A stretch of 64,000 nucleotides of DNA, taken from positions 4,278,001-4,342,000 of the forward strand of contig OZ245874.1 in the NCBI GenBank assembly GCA_965229335.1, given 5' to 3'. This DNA comes from JAFKFH01 sp017307375 (lineage in GTDB: Bacteria; Pseudomonadota; Alphaproteobacteria; Ferrovibrionales; Ferrovibrionaceae). Numbering within the stretch: position 1 is the first letter of the stretch; every line of letters begins with the position of its first letter. Shown here piece after piece: positions 25,245 through 34,580 of this stretch. Position numbers and translations under genes: made by a program. The notes below the pieces were generated by a model. It was not told the origin of the DNA, made no database searches, and worked only from the letters and a program-made list of their open reading frames with translations.

Positions 25245-26543
25245 TCAGAGCTGTTCGATCCGCATCAGATGCGGCGGCTCGGTCGCGAACTTGAGCTTGC
25301 CGATACGCTCGGCCGCCTTGGCGACCGCGGCCTCCTCGGCCTCATGGGTGATGATGACGACGGCGACCGGCTCGTTCGCCTTGGTGGCGCGGCCGCGCTG
25401 GACCAGCGATTCGATCGAGACGTCGAGGTCACGCAGGATCGCCGACACCGAGGCGAGCACGCCGGGCTGGTCCAGCACCGACAGCCGCATGTAGGTGCGG
25501 CCGACATGGCGCTTCATCGGCGCGGCGGGCAGCTTGCGCAGTTCGCCGACCGGCACGCCCAGCGGCGGCCCATAGCGGCCCGCGGCGAGGTCGATCAGAT
25601 CGGCGACGACTGCCGAGGCGGTCGGGCCGGCACCGGCGCCGCGGCCTTCGAACATCGCGCGCCCGACGAAATCGCCTTCGGCGACCACGGCGTTGAACAC
25701 GCCGTCGACATGGGCGATCGGGGTGCCGACCGGCACCAGGCTCGGCTGCACGGTCTGCTCCAGGCCATGCTCGGTCCGGGTCGCGACCGCCAGCAGCTTG
25801 ATGCGCAGGCCGAATTCCTCGGCATAGGCGATATCGACGGCGGAAACCTTGCGAATGCCCTCGATCCGCACCGACTTGAAGTCGATCGGCGTGTTGAAGG
25901 CGAGGCTGGCCAGGATCGACAGCTTGTGGGCGGCATCGATGCCGTCGACATCGAAGCTCGGATCGGCCTCGGCATAACCCAGCGCCTGCGCCTCGGCCAG
26001 CACGTCGGCGAAATCCCGGCCCGTCCGGCGCATCTCGGTAAGGATATAGTTGCAGGTGCCGTTGAGGATGCCGTAGACGCGGCTGAGATTGTTGCCGGCT
26101 AGGCCCTCGCGCAGCGCCTTCAGGATCGGGATGCCGCCGGCGACCGCCGCCTCGAAGCCCACGGGTACGCCGAGATCCTCGGCCCGGCCGAGCAGCGCGA
26201 CGCCATGATGGGCCAGCAGCGCCTTGTTGGCGGTGACGACCGCACGACCATTGGTCACGGCCCGGTCGAACAGCTTGCGGGCAAGCCCGTCCGACCCGCC
26301 GATCAGCTCGACGACGACGTCGACCTTCGGATCGTCGGCCAGGGCCAGCGCATCGTCATGCCACTTGATGCCCTTCAGCGAGATGCCGCGCTTCTTCTTG
26401 CGATCGCGCGCGGATACGGCGACGACCTGGATCGGCCGGCCCGCCCGGGCGGCGACCCGGTCGGCATTCTCGGCCAGCAACTTGACGACACCCGCGCCGA
26501 CAGTACCAAGGCCGGCAATGCCGACCCGCAACGCGTCACTCAT
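25245..26543 (-). CDS. hom: Homoserine dehydrogenase
   Basis: A 432-residue enzyme that reduces aspartate semialdehyde to homoserine for threonine and methionine synthesis. The NAD(P)-binding Gly-rich loop GIAGLGTVGAG is at the N-terminus (8-18), the homoserine dehydrogenase signature includes GILNGTCNYIL near 160, and a C-terminal ACT domain (about 350-425) probably senses threonine. The start overlaps the stop of the aminotransferase gene as ATGA, so the two are translationally coupled. Confidence 0.96.
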   Translation of the reverse strand: MSDALRVGIAGLGTVGAGVVKLLAENADRVAARAGRPIQVVAVSARDRKKKRGISLKGIKWHDDALALADDPKVDVVVELIGGSDGLARKLFDRAVTNGRAVVTANKALLAHHGVALLGRAEDLGVPVGFEAAVAGGIPILKALREGLAGNNLSRVYGILNGTCNYILTEMRRTGRDFADVLAEAQALGYAEADPSFDVDGIDAAHKLSILASLAFNTPIDFKSVRIEGIRKVSAVDIAYAEEFGLRIKLLAVATRTEHGLEQTVQPSLVPVGTPIAHVDGVFNAVVAEGDFVGRAMFEGRGAGAGPTASAVVADLIDLAAGRYGPPLGVPVGELRKLPAAPMKRHVGRTYMRLSVLDQPGVLASVSAILRDLDVSIESLVQRGRATKANEPVAVVIITHEAEEAAVAKAAERIGKLKFATEPPHLMRIEQL

Positions 26544-27739
26544 GCCGCCGGCTCCAGGTTGGTGGCGGTACCCAGGGCCTTGCGGATATTGCGGACGGCC
26601 TGACGGATACGATGTTCATTCTCGACCAGGGCGATGCGCACATGCTCGTCGCCGTATTCGCCGAAGCCGAGACCGGGCGCCACGGCGACCTTGGCCTCGC
26701 GCAGCAGGAACTTCGAGAATTCGAGCGAGCCCATGTGGCGGTAGCGTTCCGGGATCGGCGCCCAGGCAAACATCGAGGCCGAAGGCGACGGCACGTCCCA
26801 GCCGGCCTGGGCCAGGCCCTTGATCAGCACGTCGCGGCGCGCCTTGTACATCGCCCGGATCTCGGCGACGCAATCCTGCGGGCCGTTCAAGGCGGCGGTC
26901 GCCGCCACCTGGATCGGCGTGAAGGCGCCGTAATCGAGATAGGACTTCACGCGCGCCAGCGCCGCGATCAGCTTCTTGTTGCCGGCGCCGAAGCCGATGC
27001 GCCAGCCCGGCATGTTGTAGGTCTTCGACAGCGAGGTGAACTCGATCGCCACGTCCTTGGCGCCGGGCACCTGCAGGATCGAGGGCGGCGGCACGTCGTC
27101 GAAATAGATTTCCGAATAGGCCAGGTCGGAGATGATGATCAGGTCGTTCTTCTTCGCGAAGTCGACGACCTCCCGATAGAAATCGAGACCGACGACCTCG
27201 GCCGTCGGGTTCGCCGGGAACGAGACGACCAGCGCCACCGGCTTGGGCACGCAATGGCGATGGGCGCGGGCCAGAGCCTGCATGAAGTCGATGCCCGGAC
27301 CGATCGGGAACGAGCGGATCGAGGCGCCGGCGATGATGAAGCCGTAGGGATGGATCGGATAGCTCGGGTTCGGCACCAGGATCGCGTCGCCGGGGGCCGA
27401 GATCGCCATGGCGAGGTTGGCAAGGCCTTCCTTCGAGCCGAGCGTGACGATCGCCTCCGACTCCGGATCGATATCGACGCCGAAGCGGCGGCCGTAATAG
27501 TTCGACAGCGCCTTGCGCAGGCCGGGCACGCCGCGGCTCATCGAATAGCGATGCGCACGCGGATTGCGGGCGGATTCGACCAGCTTCTCGACGATATGGG
27601 GCGGGGTCGGCATGTCGGGGTTGCCCATGCCGAAATCGATGATGTCCTCGGCGGCGGCCCGGGCGGCGGCCTTCATCCGGTTGACTTCTTCGAAGACATA
27701 CGGCGCCAGCCGTTTGATGCGATAGAATTCCCCGTCCAT
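26540..27739 (-). CDS. alaC: Alanine/LL-DAP-type aminotransferase (AlaC-like)
   Basis: A 399-residue class I PLP aminotransferase. The PLP lysine lies in SLSKTYNMPGWRIGF. FGMGNPDMPTPPHI near residue 37 and NPTAEVV are family signatures. Close relatives (E. coli AlaC) make alanine from pyruvate and glutamate. The coupling to hom is typical in alphaproteobacteria and may reflect a role in aspartate-family amino-acid balance. The start MDGEFYRIKRLAPY at 27739 is chosen because it matches the family start; the frame is open far upstream but that part is not coding. The upstream ribosome site is weak. Confidence 0.92.
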   Translation of the reverse strand: MDGEFYRIKRLAPYVFEEVNRMKAAARAAAEDIIDFGMGNPDMPTPPHIVEKLVESARNPRAHRYSMSRGVPGLRKALSNYYGRRFGVDIDPESEAIVTLGSKEGLANLAMAISAPGDAILVPNPSYPIHPYGFIIAGASIRSFPIGPGIDFMQALARAHRHCVPKPVALVVSFPANPTAEVVGLDFYREVVDFAKKNDLIIISDLAYSEIYFDDVPPPSILQVPGAKDVAIEFTSLSKTYNMPGWRIGFGAGNKKLIAALARVKSYLDYGAFTPIQVAATAALNGPQDCVAEIRAMYKARRDVLIKGLAQAGWDVPSPSASMFAWAPIPERYRHMGSLEFSKFLLREAKVAVAPGLGFGEYGDEHVRIALVENEHRIRQAVRNIRKALGTATNLEPAA

Positions 27740-27843
27740 AGCGGAATCGTCCAATGTTCGAAGACTGATGCGGGAGGCGGCCGCGCACGCGCCCGCCCTC
27801 ACCGGCGCGCCCGCGCCGGCCCCGCTATCTACCCCATCCCCGG

Positions 27844-29172
27844 TCAGTTTTCGAGGATGATTTCTGTGGCCGCGACGCGGGCGCCGGGGTCGCCGCCCTG
27901 TCCGTCGATCTGCAGCGCCGCCGGGCTGACCCCGATCCGCGCCAGTTCGCGCCCCACCGCCTCGGCCCGGTTCATCGCCAGGGTGAAACTCGCCATCACG
28001 TCGCGGCCGGTCCGGTCGGCCTCGACCGGGGCGGCACGGCCGACGATGCGCAACAGGCCGCCGGCCTGCCGCCAGGCGTCGGCGGCGCGACGCAACGACG
28101 CACCGGCATCGGCCGGCAGCTTGGCCGAACCGGCCGCGAAGTTGATCTGCGCCACCGGCGTCTGGCGGCCGGTACCGGGGAATTCGGGGCTGGCCGCGCC
28201 GACCGGCGGGAAGCCGGCGACGGCAGCCGGCGAAGCGGCGGCCTGCTGGACCTGCACCGGCGACGGACCGCCGGCCAGCGCCGGGGCCGCGACGGCGGCC
28301 GGCGGGCTGACCGGGGCCCGGTTGCCGGCCTCGGCCTGGGCCAGCGCACGGGTGAAGGCGTCCTGCATCAGGTTGGTGGCCGGCGCATCGGCCGGCGGCG
28401 CGGCAGGCGCCGGCGGGGCCGCCGCCGCGACGGTCACCGGGACCGCCGCCGCCGTTGCGGCCGCCACCGGGCGCGGGGCCGGCGCCAGTTCGGATGTCGT
28501 GGTGATCGGCATGGCGCCGGGTACGACATTGATGTTCTCGCCGGCGGCCGCCGGCGCGGCGGGGGCGGACTGTGCCGCCGCCGGGACCGGCTGGACCGCA
28601 GCGACCGCGACCGGCTCCGCCGGCGCCGGCTCGGGCGTTGCCGCGGCCACGGCCGGTGCCGGCTGGGCCGGCTCGGCCGCGGCCTGCGGCTTGGTCGGGG
28701 CGGGCGGCGGCGGCAGTTCGGCCGGTTCGACGCCGGTACGCGGGGCCGCAGCCGGTGTCGGGAAGCTCGGCGTCGGGGTTGCCCGCGGCGTCGCGCTCAC
28801 CGGCGGCGGCGGGGCGCCGGCAGGACGGCCGCGCAACTCCTCGTCGGTGTACCGGGCATTGTCGCGATCGGCGATCAGACCTTGCGCCAGTTCCTTGCGC
28901 TGCGCCGCGGCATTGGCCTTGGCATCGGGCCGGTTGGGCACGTCGGCGACGTCCGGGGCGGTGCCGTCGATCGGCGCCGGATCGCCCTTTTCCGGGCCCG
29001 ATTCGAACCATCCGGCCGGGTTGTACCAGGCGGTCGAGGATTTTGCCGATTTCGACGCCTGGGCAGACGACGTCGAACTCGAGCTCGAGCAGGCGGCAAG
29101 CCCGAGCGACAGGACAACGGCCAGCGCGGCAAGTCCTAGCCGCGAGGGAGCCGCCATTGCATGCATCCGCAT
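27844..29172 (-). CDS. OmpA-like lipoprotein with long Pro/Ala linker
   Basis: A 442-residue lipoprotein: signal with lipobox LAAC (Cys28), a Ser-rich tether, a region with NPAGWFESGPEKGDP and an ERNARYTDEELR-like segment (ADRDNARYTDEELRGRP), then about 200 residues of Ala/Pro-rich linker. The C-terminal ~105 residues (from VAQINFAAGSAKLPADA) resemble the OmpA/Pal peptidoglycan-binding domain. It should tie the outer membrane to the cell wall. The ATG at 29172 follows GGAAGGACC; an upstream ATG (29238) is less likely because it delays the lipobox. It precedes alaC on the same strand with 104 bases between, so co-transcription is possible. Confidence 0.8.
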   Translation of the reverse strand: MRMHAMAAPSRLGLAALAVVLSLGLAACSSSSSTSSAQASKSAKSSTAWYNPAGWFESGPEKGDPAPIDGTAPDVADVPNRPDAKANAAAQRKELAQGLIADRDNARYTDEELRGRPAGAPPPPVSATPRATPTPSFPTPAAAPRTGVEPAELPPPPAPTKPQAAAEPAQPAPAVAAATPEPAPAEPVAVAAVQPVPAAAQSAPAAPAAAGENINVVPGAMPITTTSELAPAPRPVAAATAAAVPVTVAAAAPPAPAAPPADAPATNLMQDAFTRALAQAEAGNRAPVSPPAAVAAPALAGGPSPVQVQQAAASPAAVAGFPPVGAASPEFPGTGRQTPVAQINFAAGSAKLPADAGASLRRAADAWRQAGGLLRIVGRAAPVEADRTGRDVMASFTLAMNRAEAVGRELARIGVSPAALQIDGQGGDPGARVAATEIILEN

Positions 29173-29329
29173 GTTCAGGTCCTTCCAGAGGCCGCCGACT
29201 TGCGGCGACGGTGACAAATCGCACTTACGGGCCGACATGAATTCATGCTACCGATCAATACGATAGGGAGCTTAGACGACCCGCCTGACTTGAGCGACAG
29301 AGACTGCGGCAGGTATAGAGGAACACGCC

Positions 29330-31135
29330 ATGGCCGATCAACCCGGCACCGATATCAAGTTGCCCGATCCGGCGGAACTTTCCAAGAACATGATGCGGAT
29401 CGCCGCGCAGAGCCAGCAACTGGTGACCGATTTCCTGTCGCGCAACGCCGGCAACGGCGAACTCGGCAGCGTCGATCCGCTGAACCTGGGCGGCGCGTTC
29501 CTCGAGATGACCGCCAAGATGATGGCGAACCCGACGCTGCTGGTGGAGGCGCAATTCGACCTCTGGCAGAAATACCTGTCGCTGTGGTCGACCACCACGC
29601 AACGCCTGCTCGGCCAGGAAGTTGCGCCGGTCGCGACCCCGGACAAGGGCGACCGCCGCTTCAAGGACGCGGCCTGGGACGAGAACCAGGTGTTCGACTT
29701 CATCAAGCAGTCCTACCTGCTGACCGCACGGTGGATGCAGTCGACCGTTCACGCCGTCGACGGGCTCGACCCCAAGACCCACAAGAAGCTCGATTTCTAT
29801 ACGCGCCAGTTCGTCGACGCGATGGCGCCGTCGAATTTCGTGCTGACCAATCCGGAAGTACTGCGGACCACGATCGAATCGAGCGGCGAGAACCTGGTCA
29901 AGGGGCTCGACGCGATGCTGCAGGACCTCGAGCGCGGCAAGGGCAAGCTTGCCATCCGCATGACCGACATGAAGGCGTTCAAGGTCGGCGAGAACGTCGC
30001 GATCACGCCGGGCAAGGTGGTCTACCAGAACGACCTGATCCAGCTGATCCAGTATTCGCCGACGACCGAGCAGGTCTACAAGCGCCCCCTGCTGATCGCC
30101 CCGCCCTGGATCAACAAGTTCTACATCCTCGACCTGCGCCAGGACAACTCGCTGATCAAGTGGACGGTCGACCGCGGCTATACCGTCTTCGTGATTTCCT
30201 GGGTCAACCCCGACGAGCGCCATGCCGACAAGACGTTCGAGAGCTACCTGAACGAAGGCATCCTCGCCGCGCTCGACGCGATCGAGAAGGCGACCGGCGA
30301 GCGCGAGGTCACCACCATCGGCTACTGCCTCGGCGGCACGCTGATGGCCGCCGCGCTGGCCTACTGCAAGGCCAAGGGCGACGACCGCATCAAGGCGACC
30401 ACGTTCTTCACCGCCCAGGTCGATTTCTCGGAAGCCGGGGAACTGACCGTGTTCGTCGACGAGGAACAGCTCGCCTATCTCGACGACCTGATGTCGAAGC
30501 GCGGCTATCTCGACGGCGGCGAGATGGCGACCACCTTCAACATGCTGCGCGCCAACGACCTGATCTGGTCGTTCGTGGTCAACAACTACCTGCTCGGCAA
30601 GGAACCGTTCCCGTTCGACCTGCTCTACTGGAATTCGGACGCGACCCGGATGCCGGCCAAGATGCACAGCTATTATCTGCACAACATGTACCAGAAGAAC
30701 CTGCTGGTGCAGCCGGGCGGCCTGACCCTGAACGGCGTGCCGATCGACCTGACCCAGGTCGACATCCCGATCTACATCCAGGCCGGACGCGAGGACCACA
30801 TCGCGCCGGCGCGCTCGGTCTACAAGGCGACGCAGCTTTATGCCGGCCCGGTGCGCTTCATGCTGGCAGGCTCCGGCCATATCGCGGGGGTGGTCAATGC
30901 CCCGGCGGCCAAGAAGTACCAGCACTGGCTGAACGAGACCAAGACCAACCCGCCCACCCTCGACGAATGGATGGCGGGCGCCACAGAAAATCCAGGATCC
31001 TGGTGGAATGATTGGGACAAGTGGCTGTCCAAGAAGTCGGGTCCCAAGGTCAAGGCCCGCATTCCCGGATCGGGCAAGCTGAAGGTGATCGAGGATGCGC
31101 CGGGCTCCTATGTGAAGGTCAGAGCCGTCGAATGA
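29330..31135 (+). CDS. phaC: Class I polyhydroxyalkanoate synthase
   Basis: A 601-residue enzyme that polymerises 3-hydroxyacyl-CoA into storage PHA granules. The lipase-like box GYCLGG carries the nucleophile Cys333; the partner Asp lies in AGREDHIAP and the His in GSGHIAGVVN. The N-terminal domain (about 1-200) and single-subunit length are those of class I (PhaC1-type). The ATG at 29330 follows AGAGGAA. No phaA, phaB or phaR is adjacent. The stop overlaps the next gene as ATGA, so the small DUF2845 protein is made from the same transcript. Confidence 0.95.
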   Translation: MADQPGTDIKLPDPAELSKNMMRIAAQSQQLVTDFLSRNAGNGELGSVDPLNLGGAFLEMTAKMMANPTLLVEAQFDLWQKYLSLWSTTTQRLLGQEVAPVATPDKGDRRFKDAAWDENQVFDFIKQSYLLTARWMQSTVHAVDGLDPKTHKKLDFYTRQFVDAMAPSNFVLTNPEVLRTTIESSGENLVKGLDAMLQDLERGKGKLAIRMTDMKAFKVGENVAITPGKVVYQNDLIQLIQYSPTTEQVYKRPLLIAPPWINKFYILDLRQDNSLIKWTVDRGYTVFVISWVNPDERHADKTFESYLNEGILAALDAIEKATGEREVTTIGYCLGGTLMAAALAYCKAKGDDRIKATTFFTAQVDFSEAGELTVFVDEEQLAYLDDLMSKRGYLDGGEMATTFNMLRANDLIWSFVVNNYLLGKEPFPFDLLYWNSDATRMPAKMHSYYLHNMYQKNLLVQPGGLTLNGVPIDLTQVDIPIYIQAGREDHIAPARSVYKATQLYAGPVRFMLAGSGHIAGVVNAPAAKKYQHWLNETKTNPPTLDEWMAGATENPGSWWNDWDKWLSKKSGPKVKARIPGSGKLKVIEDAPGSYVKVRAVE

Positions 31136-31470
31136 AGTACCCCCTCGCCGCGCTGGGCATCCTGAGCCTGCTGGCTCTCGCCCAGCCGGCCGCCGCCCAG
31201 AGCTTCTACTGCCAGAGCAAGGTCATCGACGTCGGCATCCGGGTCGACGAGGTGCTGCGCTATTGCGGCCAGCCTGCCTATATCGACCGCCAGTATGTCG
31301 AGCGCTCGCTGCGCATGGGCACCTCGCCGCTGACCACCAATATGTCGATCGGCGAGAAGGTCATCATCGAGATCCAGCGCTGGACCTATTCCGGCTCGAA
31401 TTCGACCCTCGCCCGCTACCTGACGGTCGAGGACGGCCGGGTCACCGAGATTCGCACCGGCAGCTATTGA
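31132..31470 (+). CDS. DUF2845-type small exported protein
   Basis: A 112-residue periplasmic protein with a clear signal peptide (cleaved near AAAQ, residue 23). The mature part has two cysteines, CQSKVIDVGIRVDEVLRYCGQP, and a central WTYSGSNSTLARYLTVEDGRV segment. The Cys-Gly-x-Pro pattern and size fit the DUF2845 family; its function is not known. Its start overlaps the phaC stop by ATGA, which is curious because PhaC is cytoplasmic. The coupling may be accidental or reflect shared envelope or stress control. Confidence 0.75.
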   Translation: MKYPLAALGILSLLALAQPAAAQSFYCQSKVIDVGIRVDEVLRYCGQPAYIDRQYVERSLRMGTSPLTTNMSIGEKVIIEIQRWTYSGSNSTLARYLTVEDGRVTEIRTGSY

Positions 31471-31544
31471 CGGCTTCCGGTTGATCCGCCGGGCGTGGCG
31501 TCGTAAGTCTCGACGCCTCATCCGAAAGACCGGAGCGCCCTGAC

Positions 31545-32522
31545 GTGACCGACGCCGCCGCCCTCGCGCCCTATCGCGACTACGTGCTCGCCGATGCCAC
31601 CATCGCCGAGCTGCCCGCCCATTATCGCGGCAAGGTGCGCGACAATTACGACCTGCCCGACGGGCGACGTGTCATCATCGCGACCGACCGGCTGTCGGCC
31701 TTCGACCGCATCCTGACGGCGGTGCCGCTGAAGGGCCAGGTCCTGACCCAGCTGGCACGGTTCTGGTTCGAGGCCACCGCCGATCTGTGCCCCAACCATG
31801 TCGTGGCCTACCCCGATCCGAATGTCCTGATCTCGCGCCGGCTCGACATCATGCCCGTCGAAATCGTCGTCCGCGACTATCTCGCCGGCACCACCTCCAC
31901 CTCGATCCTGTCGATGTACAACGCCGGCCGGCGCGAGATGTACGGCCACCGATTTCCCGACGGGCTGACGCCGAACCAGAAGCTGCCCCACACGATCATC
32001 ACGCCGACCACCAAGGCCTTCGACGGCGGCCATGACGAGGAACTGACCGCGGCCGAGATCGTCGGCCGCAACCTCCTGACCCAGGCGCAATGGGACGAAG
32101 TCTCGGCCAAGGCGCTGGCGCTGTTCGCGCGCGGCCGCGAGATCGCCGCCGGCCGCGGCCTCGTGCTGGTCGATACCAAGTACGAGTTCGGCTTCGACGC
32201 CGAGGGGCGGATCGTGCTGGCCGACGAGATCCATACGCCCGATTCCAGCCGCTACTGGTTTGCCGCGACGCTGGCCGAACGGATCAATGCGGGCCTCGCC
32301 CCGCAAAGCTTCGACAAGGATTTCGTGCGCAGCTGGGTGGTCAAGCGCTGCGACCCCTACAAGGACGAAATCCCGGCGATTCCGGCCGAGATCGTCCTCG
32401 AGGCTTCGCGCCTCTATATCGAGGTCTACGAGACCATCACCGGCCGCCCCTTCGATCTGCCGGACCCCGGCGTGCCGGCCATCGACCGGATTCGCACCAA
32501 CCTGAAGTCGCTGTTACCCTGA
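31545..32522 (+). CDS. purC: SAICAR synthetase
   Basis: A 325-residue enzyme of purine synthesis that joins aspartate to CAIR. The start (GTG 31545) is followed by YRGKVRDNYDL, the nucleotide-binding loop; later signatures are VVRDYLAGT and LVDTKYEFG, then DEIHTPDSSRYW. It belongs to the longer (about 300-residue, Ade1-like) type rather than the ~240-residue bacterial type; some proteobacteria carry this form. It is monocistronic. Confidence 0.95.
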   Translation: MTDAAALAPYRDYVLADATIAELPAHYRGKVRDNYDLPDGRRVIIATDRLSAFDRILTAVPLKGQVLTQLARFWFEATADLCPNHVVAYPDPNVLISRRLDIMPVEIVVRDYLAGTTSTSILSMYNAGRREMYGHRFPDGLTPNQKLPHTIITPTTKAFDGGHDEELTAAEIVGRNLLTQAQWDEVSAKALALFARGREIAAGRGLVLVDTKYEFGFDAEGRIVLADEIHTPDSSRYWFAATLAERINAGLAPQSFDKDFVRSWVVKRCDPYKDEIPAIPAEIVLEASRLYIEVYETITGRPFDLPDPGVPAIDRIRTNLKSLLP

Positions 32523-32579
32523 GATAAGATCACTGTCCAATTCATTGAATTTGAACAGAAATCCAGAATATCACCCGGC

Positions 32580-32612
32580 ATCGCAAGCTTTCATATCGTG
32601 AAAGCTTGCGAT
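32580..32612 (+). repeat. Perfect 14-bp inverted repeat, with a third copy in the next gene
   Basis: ATCGCAAGCTTTCA (32580-32593) and TGAAAGCTTGCGAT (32599-32612) form a perfect stem with a 5-base loop, 57 bases after the purC stop. No T-run follows, so it is not a standard terminator. The 11-mer AAGCTTGCGAT of the right arm occurs again at 32661-32671, inside the first codons of the next gene, so the left arm can pair with either copy. Confidence 0.7.
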
Positions 32613-32648
32613 AACCTCGGCCTCCCGATGCCGTACTGGGAGTGCCTC

Positions 32649-33038
32649 ATGCATGCTGCGAAGCTTGCGATCCTGTCGCTCGGCCTGACGTTCCTGGGCC
32701 TCGAGACCGGCCCGGCCCGGGCCTCCGCCTGCTACATCGATGCCGAGATTGCCGGGCAGAAATCGGTGACCTGCATCGAATTGACCCCGGGCATGCCGGC
32801 GGCGGGTCCCGCCTGCGACGTGGCCAGGGCCGCCCGAGGTGCCGCCGCGATGCCGGGCGCCCGGATCGACTACCGGGACATGCCCGCCTGCCCGGCGGAC
32901 CACAAGGGCGGCTGCAAGCCGAGCCGCGGGCCGGCAACCGTCTTCTATTACGACCAGGCGGCGGCCGACATGGCGCGGCAAAGCTGCAACGACAGGAATC
33001 CGGTGATGCCGGGAACCTGGGTCGCGCCGAAGTCCTGA
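32649..33038 (+). CDS. Cysteine-rich exported protein of unknown function
   Basis: A 129-residue product with a signal peptide (MHAAKLAILSLGLTFLGL, cleavage near ARASA). The mature part has six cysteines, enough for three disulfides, and includes PGMPAAGPACDVARAARG, RIDYRDMPACPADHKGGC and ARQSCNDRNPVMPGTW. I do not recognise a family. The ATG at 32649 is chosen because GGGAG lies at 32638-32642 and a signal peptide starts right there; the frame is open back to a GTG at 32598 inside the inverted repeat. The repeat may control its translation. Confidence 0.68.
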   Translation: MHAAKLAILSLGLTFLGLETGPARASACYIDAEIAGQKSVTCIELTPGMPAAGPACDVARAARGAAAMPGARIDYRDMPACPADHKGGCKPSRGPATVFYYDQAAADMARQSCNDRNPVMPGTWVAPKS

Positions 33039-33062
33039 CCGCATGAAGCCGCCCGGCCGTCG

Positions 33063-34478
33063 TCAGGCCAGCACCGCCTTCGGTTCGAGCATGGCGTCGA
33101 GGCCGAAGGCCCCGAATTCACGGCCGATGCCCGAATGCTTGAAGCCGCCGAACGGTGCCAGCGGCTCGTGCGGGGCGCCGTTGATCACCACCCTGCCTGC
33201 CTGCAACTGGCTGGCAACCCGTTTCGCCCGGGCCATATCGGTGGACAGCACGTAGGATTGCAGGCCGTAGTCGCTGTCGTTGGCGATCGCGACGGCCTCG
33301 GTTTCGTCGCGATAGGGGATGACGCAGAGCACCGGACCGAAGATCTCCTCCCGCGCGATGCGCATGGCGTTGGTCACGCCGGCAAAGATCGTCGGCCGCA
33401 CGAACCAGCCGCGATCGCGCCCCGCGGGACGGCCCTCGCCGCCGGCAAGCAAGGTCGCGCCCTCGTCCAGCCCCAGCCGGATATAGGACTGCACGCGGTC
33501 CCACTGCCTGGCACTGACCATCGGACCGATCATGCTGCCGGCCTCGGACGGCGGACCGACCTTGACCGCCGCAGCCGCCACCCGCAGGCGCCCCGAGACC
33601 TCGTCCATCAGGTGCGCGGGCACCAGGAGACGGGTGCCGGCGATACAGGCTTGGCCCGAATTGGCAAAACCCGACATCAGCATCGTCGGTACCGCACGAT
33701 CGAGATCGGCATCGTCGAGCAGGATCTGCGGCCCCTTGCCCCCCAGCTCCAGCGTCACCCGCTTGAACGTCGCGGCCGCCGCGGCCAGGATCGCGCGGCC
33801 GGTCGCGGTCGACCCGGTGAACGTGATCTTGGCAATGTCAGGATGGCGGCTCAGCGCCTCGCCCACCACCTGGCCGGCGCCGTTGACGATGTTGCAGACG
33901 CCGCGCGGCAGGCCGGCCTCATGCAGCGCCTCGGCGACGACCTGGGTTTGGATCGCGCTCATCTCCGACGGCTTGATGACGATCGTCGCCCCGGCGGCGA
34001 TGACCGCGGCGAGCTTGGCGCAGATGAAGCCGGCGTTCGAGTTCCATGGCGTGATCGCCGCCACGACCCCCAGCGGCTCCATGCTGATTTCCGCGCGGCC
34101 GATCGTGCGCCGGAACGGATAGGTTTCCACTGTCCGGGCCATGTCCTCGAACGCCTGGGCGGCGTAGGGCACGGCAAACTCGGCGAACCGGGCGGGCGCG
34201 CCGTATTCAGCGGCCATCGCCGCGGCCAGGGCCGGGGCCCGGGCGGCAACCGCGTCCCGCAGCCGTCGCAGCATGGCAATCCGTTGTGCGGGCGTGGTCG
34301 CGGCCATGAGGGGAAAGGCACGTCTGGCGGCGGCAACGGCACGCCCGGCATCGGCGGCGTCGCCCAGCCGGACCTCGCCGATCTTCTCCTCGGTCGAGGG
34401 GTTGAACAGTGCGGCGCGGTCGCGCCCCTGCGGCACGACGAAGTCGCCGTCGATATAGCTGCGGTCGATGATGTGCAT
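33063..34478 (-). CDS. Aldehyde dehydrogenase
   Basis: A 471-residue NAD(P)-dependent aldehyde dehydrogenase. The active site is complete: Asn146 (TPWNSN), Lys169 (IKPSE), general base Glu244 (LELGGKGP) and nucleophile Cys278 (SGQACIAG). The C-terminal APFGGFKHSGIGRE segment is typical. The substrate is unknown. The ATG at 34478 follows AGGAAACC; a longer frame upstream has no support. It is transcribed divergently from a LysR gene 102 bases away, the usual arrangement for a LysR-controlled target. Confidence 0.92.
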   Translation of the reverse strand: MHIIDRSYIDGDFVVPQGRDRAALFNPSTEEKIGEVRLGDAADAGRAVAAARRAFPLMAATTPAQRIAMLRRLRDAVAARAPALAAAMAAEYGAPARFAEFAVPYAAQAFEDMARTVETYPFRRTIGRAEISMEPLGVVAAITPWNSNAGFICAKLAAVIAAGATIVIKPSEMSAIQTQVVAEALHEAGLPRGVCNIVNGAGQVVGEALSRHPDIAKITFTGSTATGRAILAAAAATFKRVTLELGGKGPQILLDDADLDRAVPTMLMSGFANSGQACIAGTRLLVPAHLMDEVSGRLRVAAAAVKVGPPSEAGSMIGPMVSARQWDRVQSYIRLGLDEGATLLAGGEGRPAGRDRGWFVRPTIFAGVTNAMRIAREEIFGPVLCVIPYRDETEAVAIANDSDYGLQSYVLSTDMARAKRVASQLQAGRVVINGAPHEPLAPFGGFKHSGIGREFGAFGLDAMLEPKAVLA

Positions 34479-34534
34479 GGCGGGTTTCCTGGCGAATGGG
34501 TGATGGATCGCCATATGCGGCCTCGCCACCGATC

Positions 34535-34574
34535 TGATAAGCAGGCCAATATTCGACGGGTTGATAAGGAATAT
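34535..34574. promoter_or_regulatory. Candidate LysR operator between the ALDH and lysR genes
   Basis: The 102-base divergent region contains ATATTC (34549-34554) and GAATAT (34569-34574), an inverted repeat with a 14-base spacer, and the direct repeat TGATAAG at 34535-34541 and 34562-34568. LysR regulators usually bind dyads with a T-N11-A core in such regions. The dyad lies directly in front of the lysR ribosome site, so autoregulation would be likely. Confidence 0.35.
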
Positions 34575-34580
34575 CGCGCA

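Noticed and set aside
26540..29224. An 894-codon frame that would fuse the alaC product to a long Gly/Arg-rich N-terminus.
   Set aside because: The N-terminal 490 codons run in another frame of the OmpA-like lipoprotein gene; only the part from 27739 is a normal AlaC.
29290..29319. TTGAGC and TATAGA in front of phaC considered as a promoter.
   Set aside because: The predicted transcription start would fall inside or after the ribosome site, leaving no usable leader.
33135..34580. Upstream extension of the LysR frame by 482 codons.
   Set aside because: It lies antisense to the aldehyde dehydrogenase gene and has no family similarity; LysR proteins begin at the ATG at 34581.
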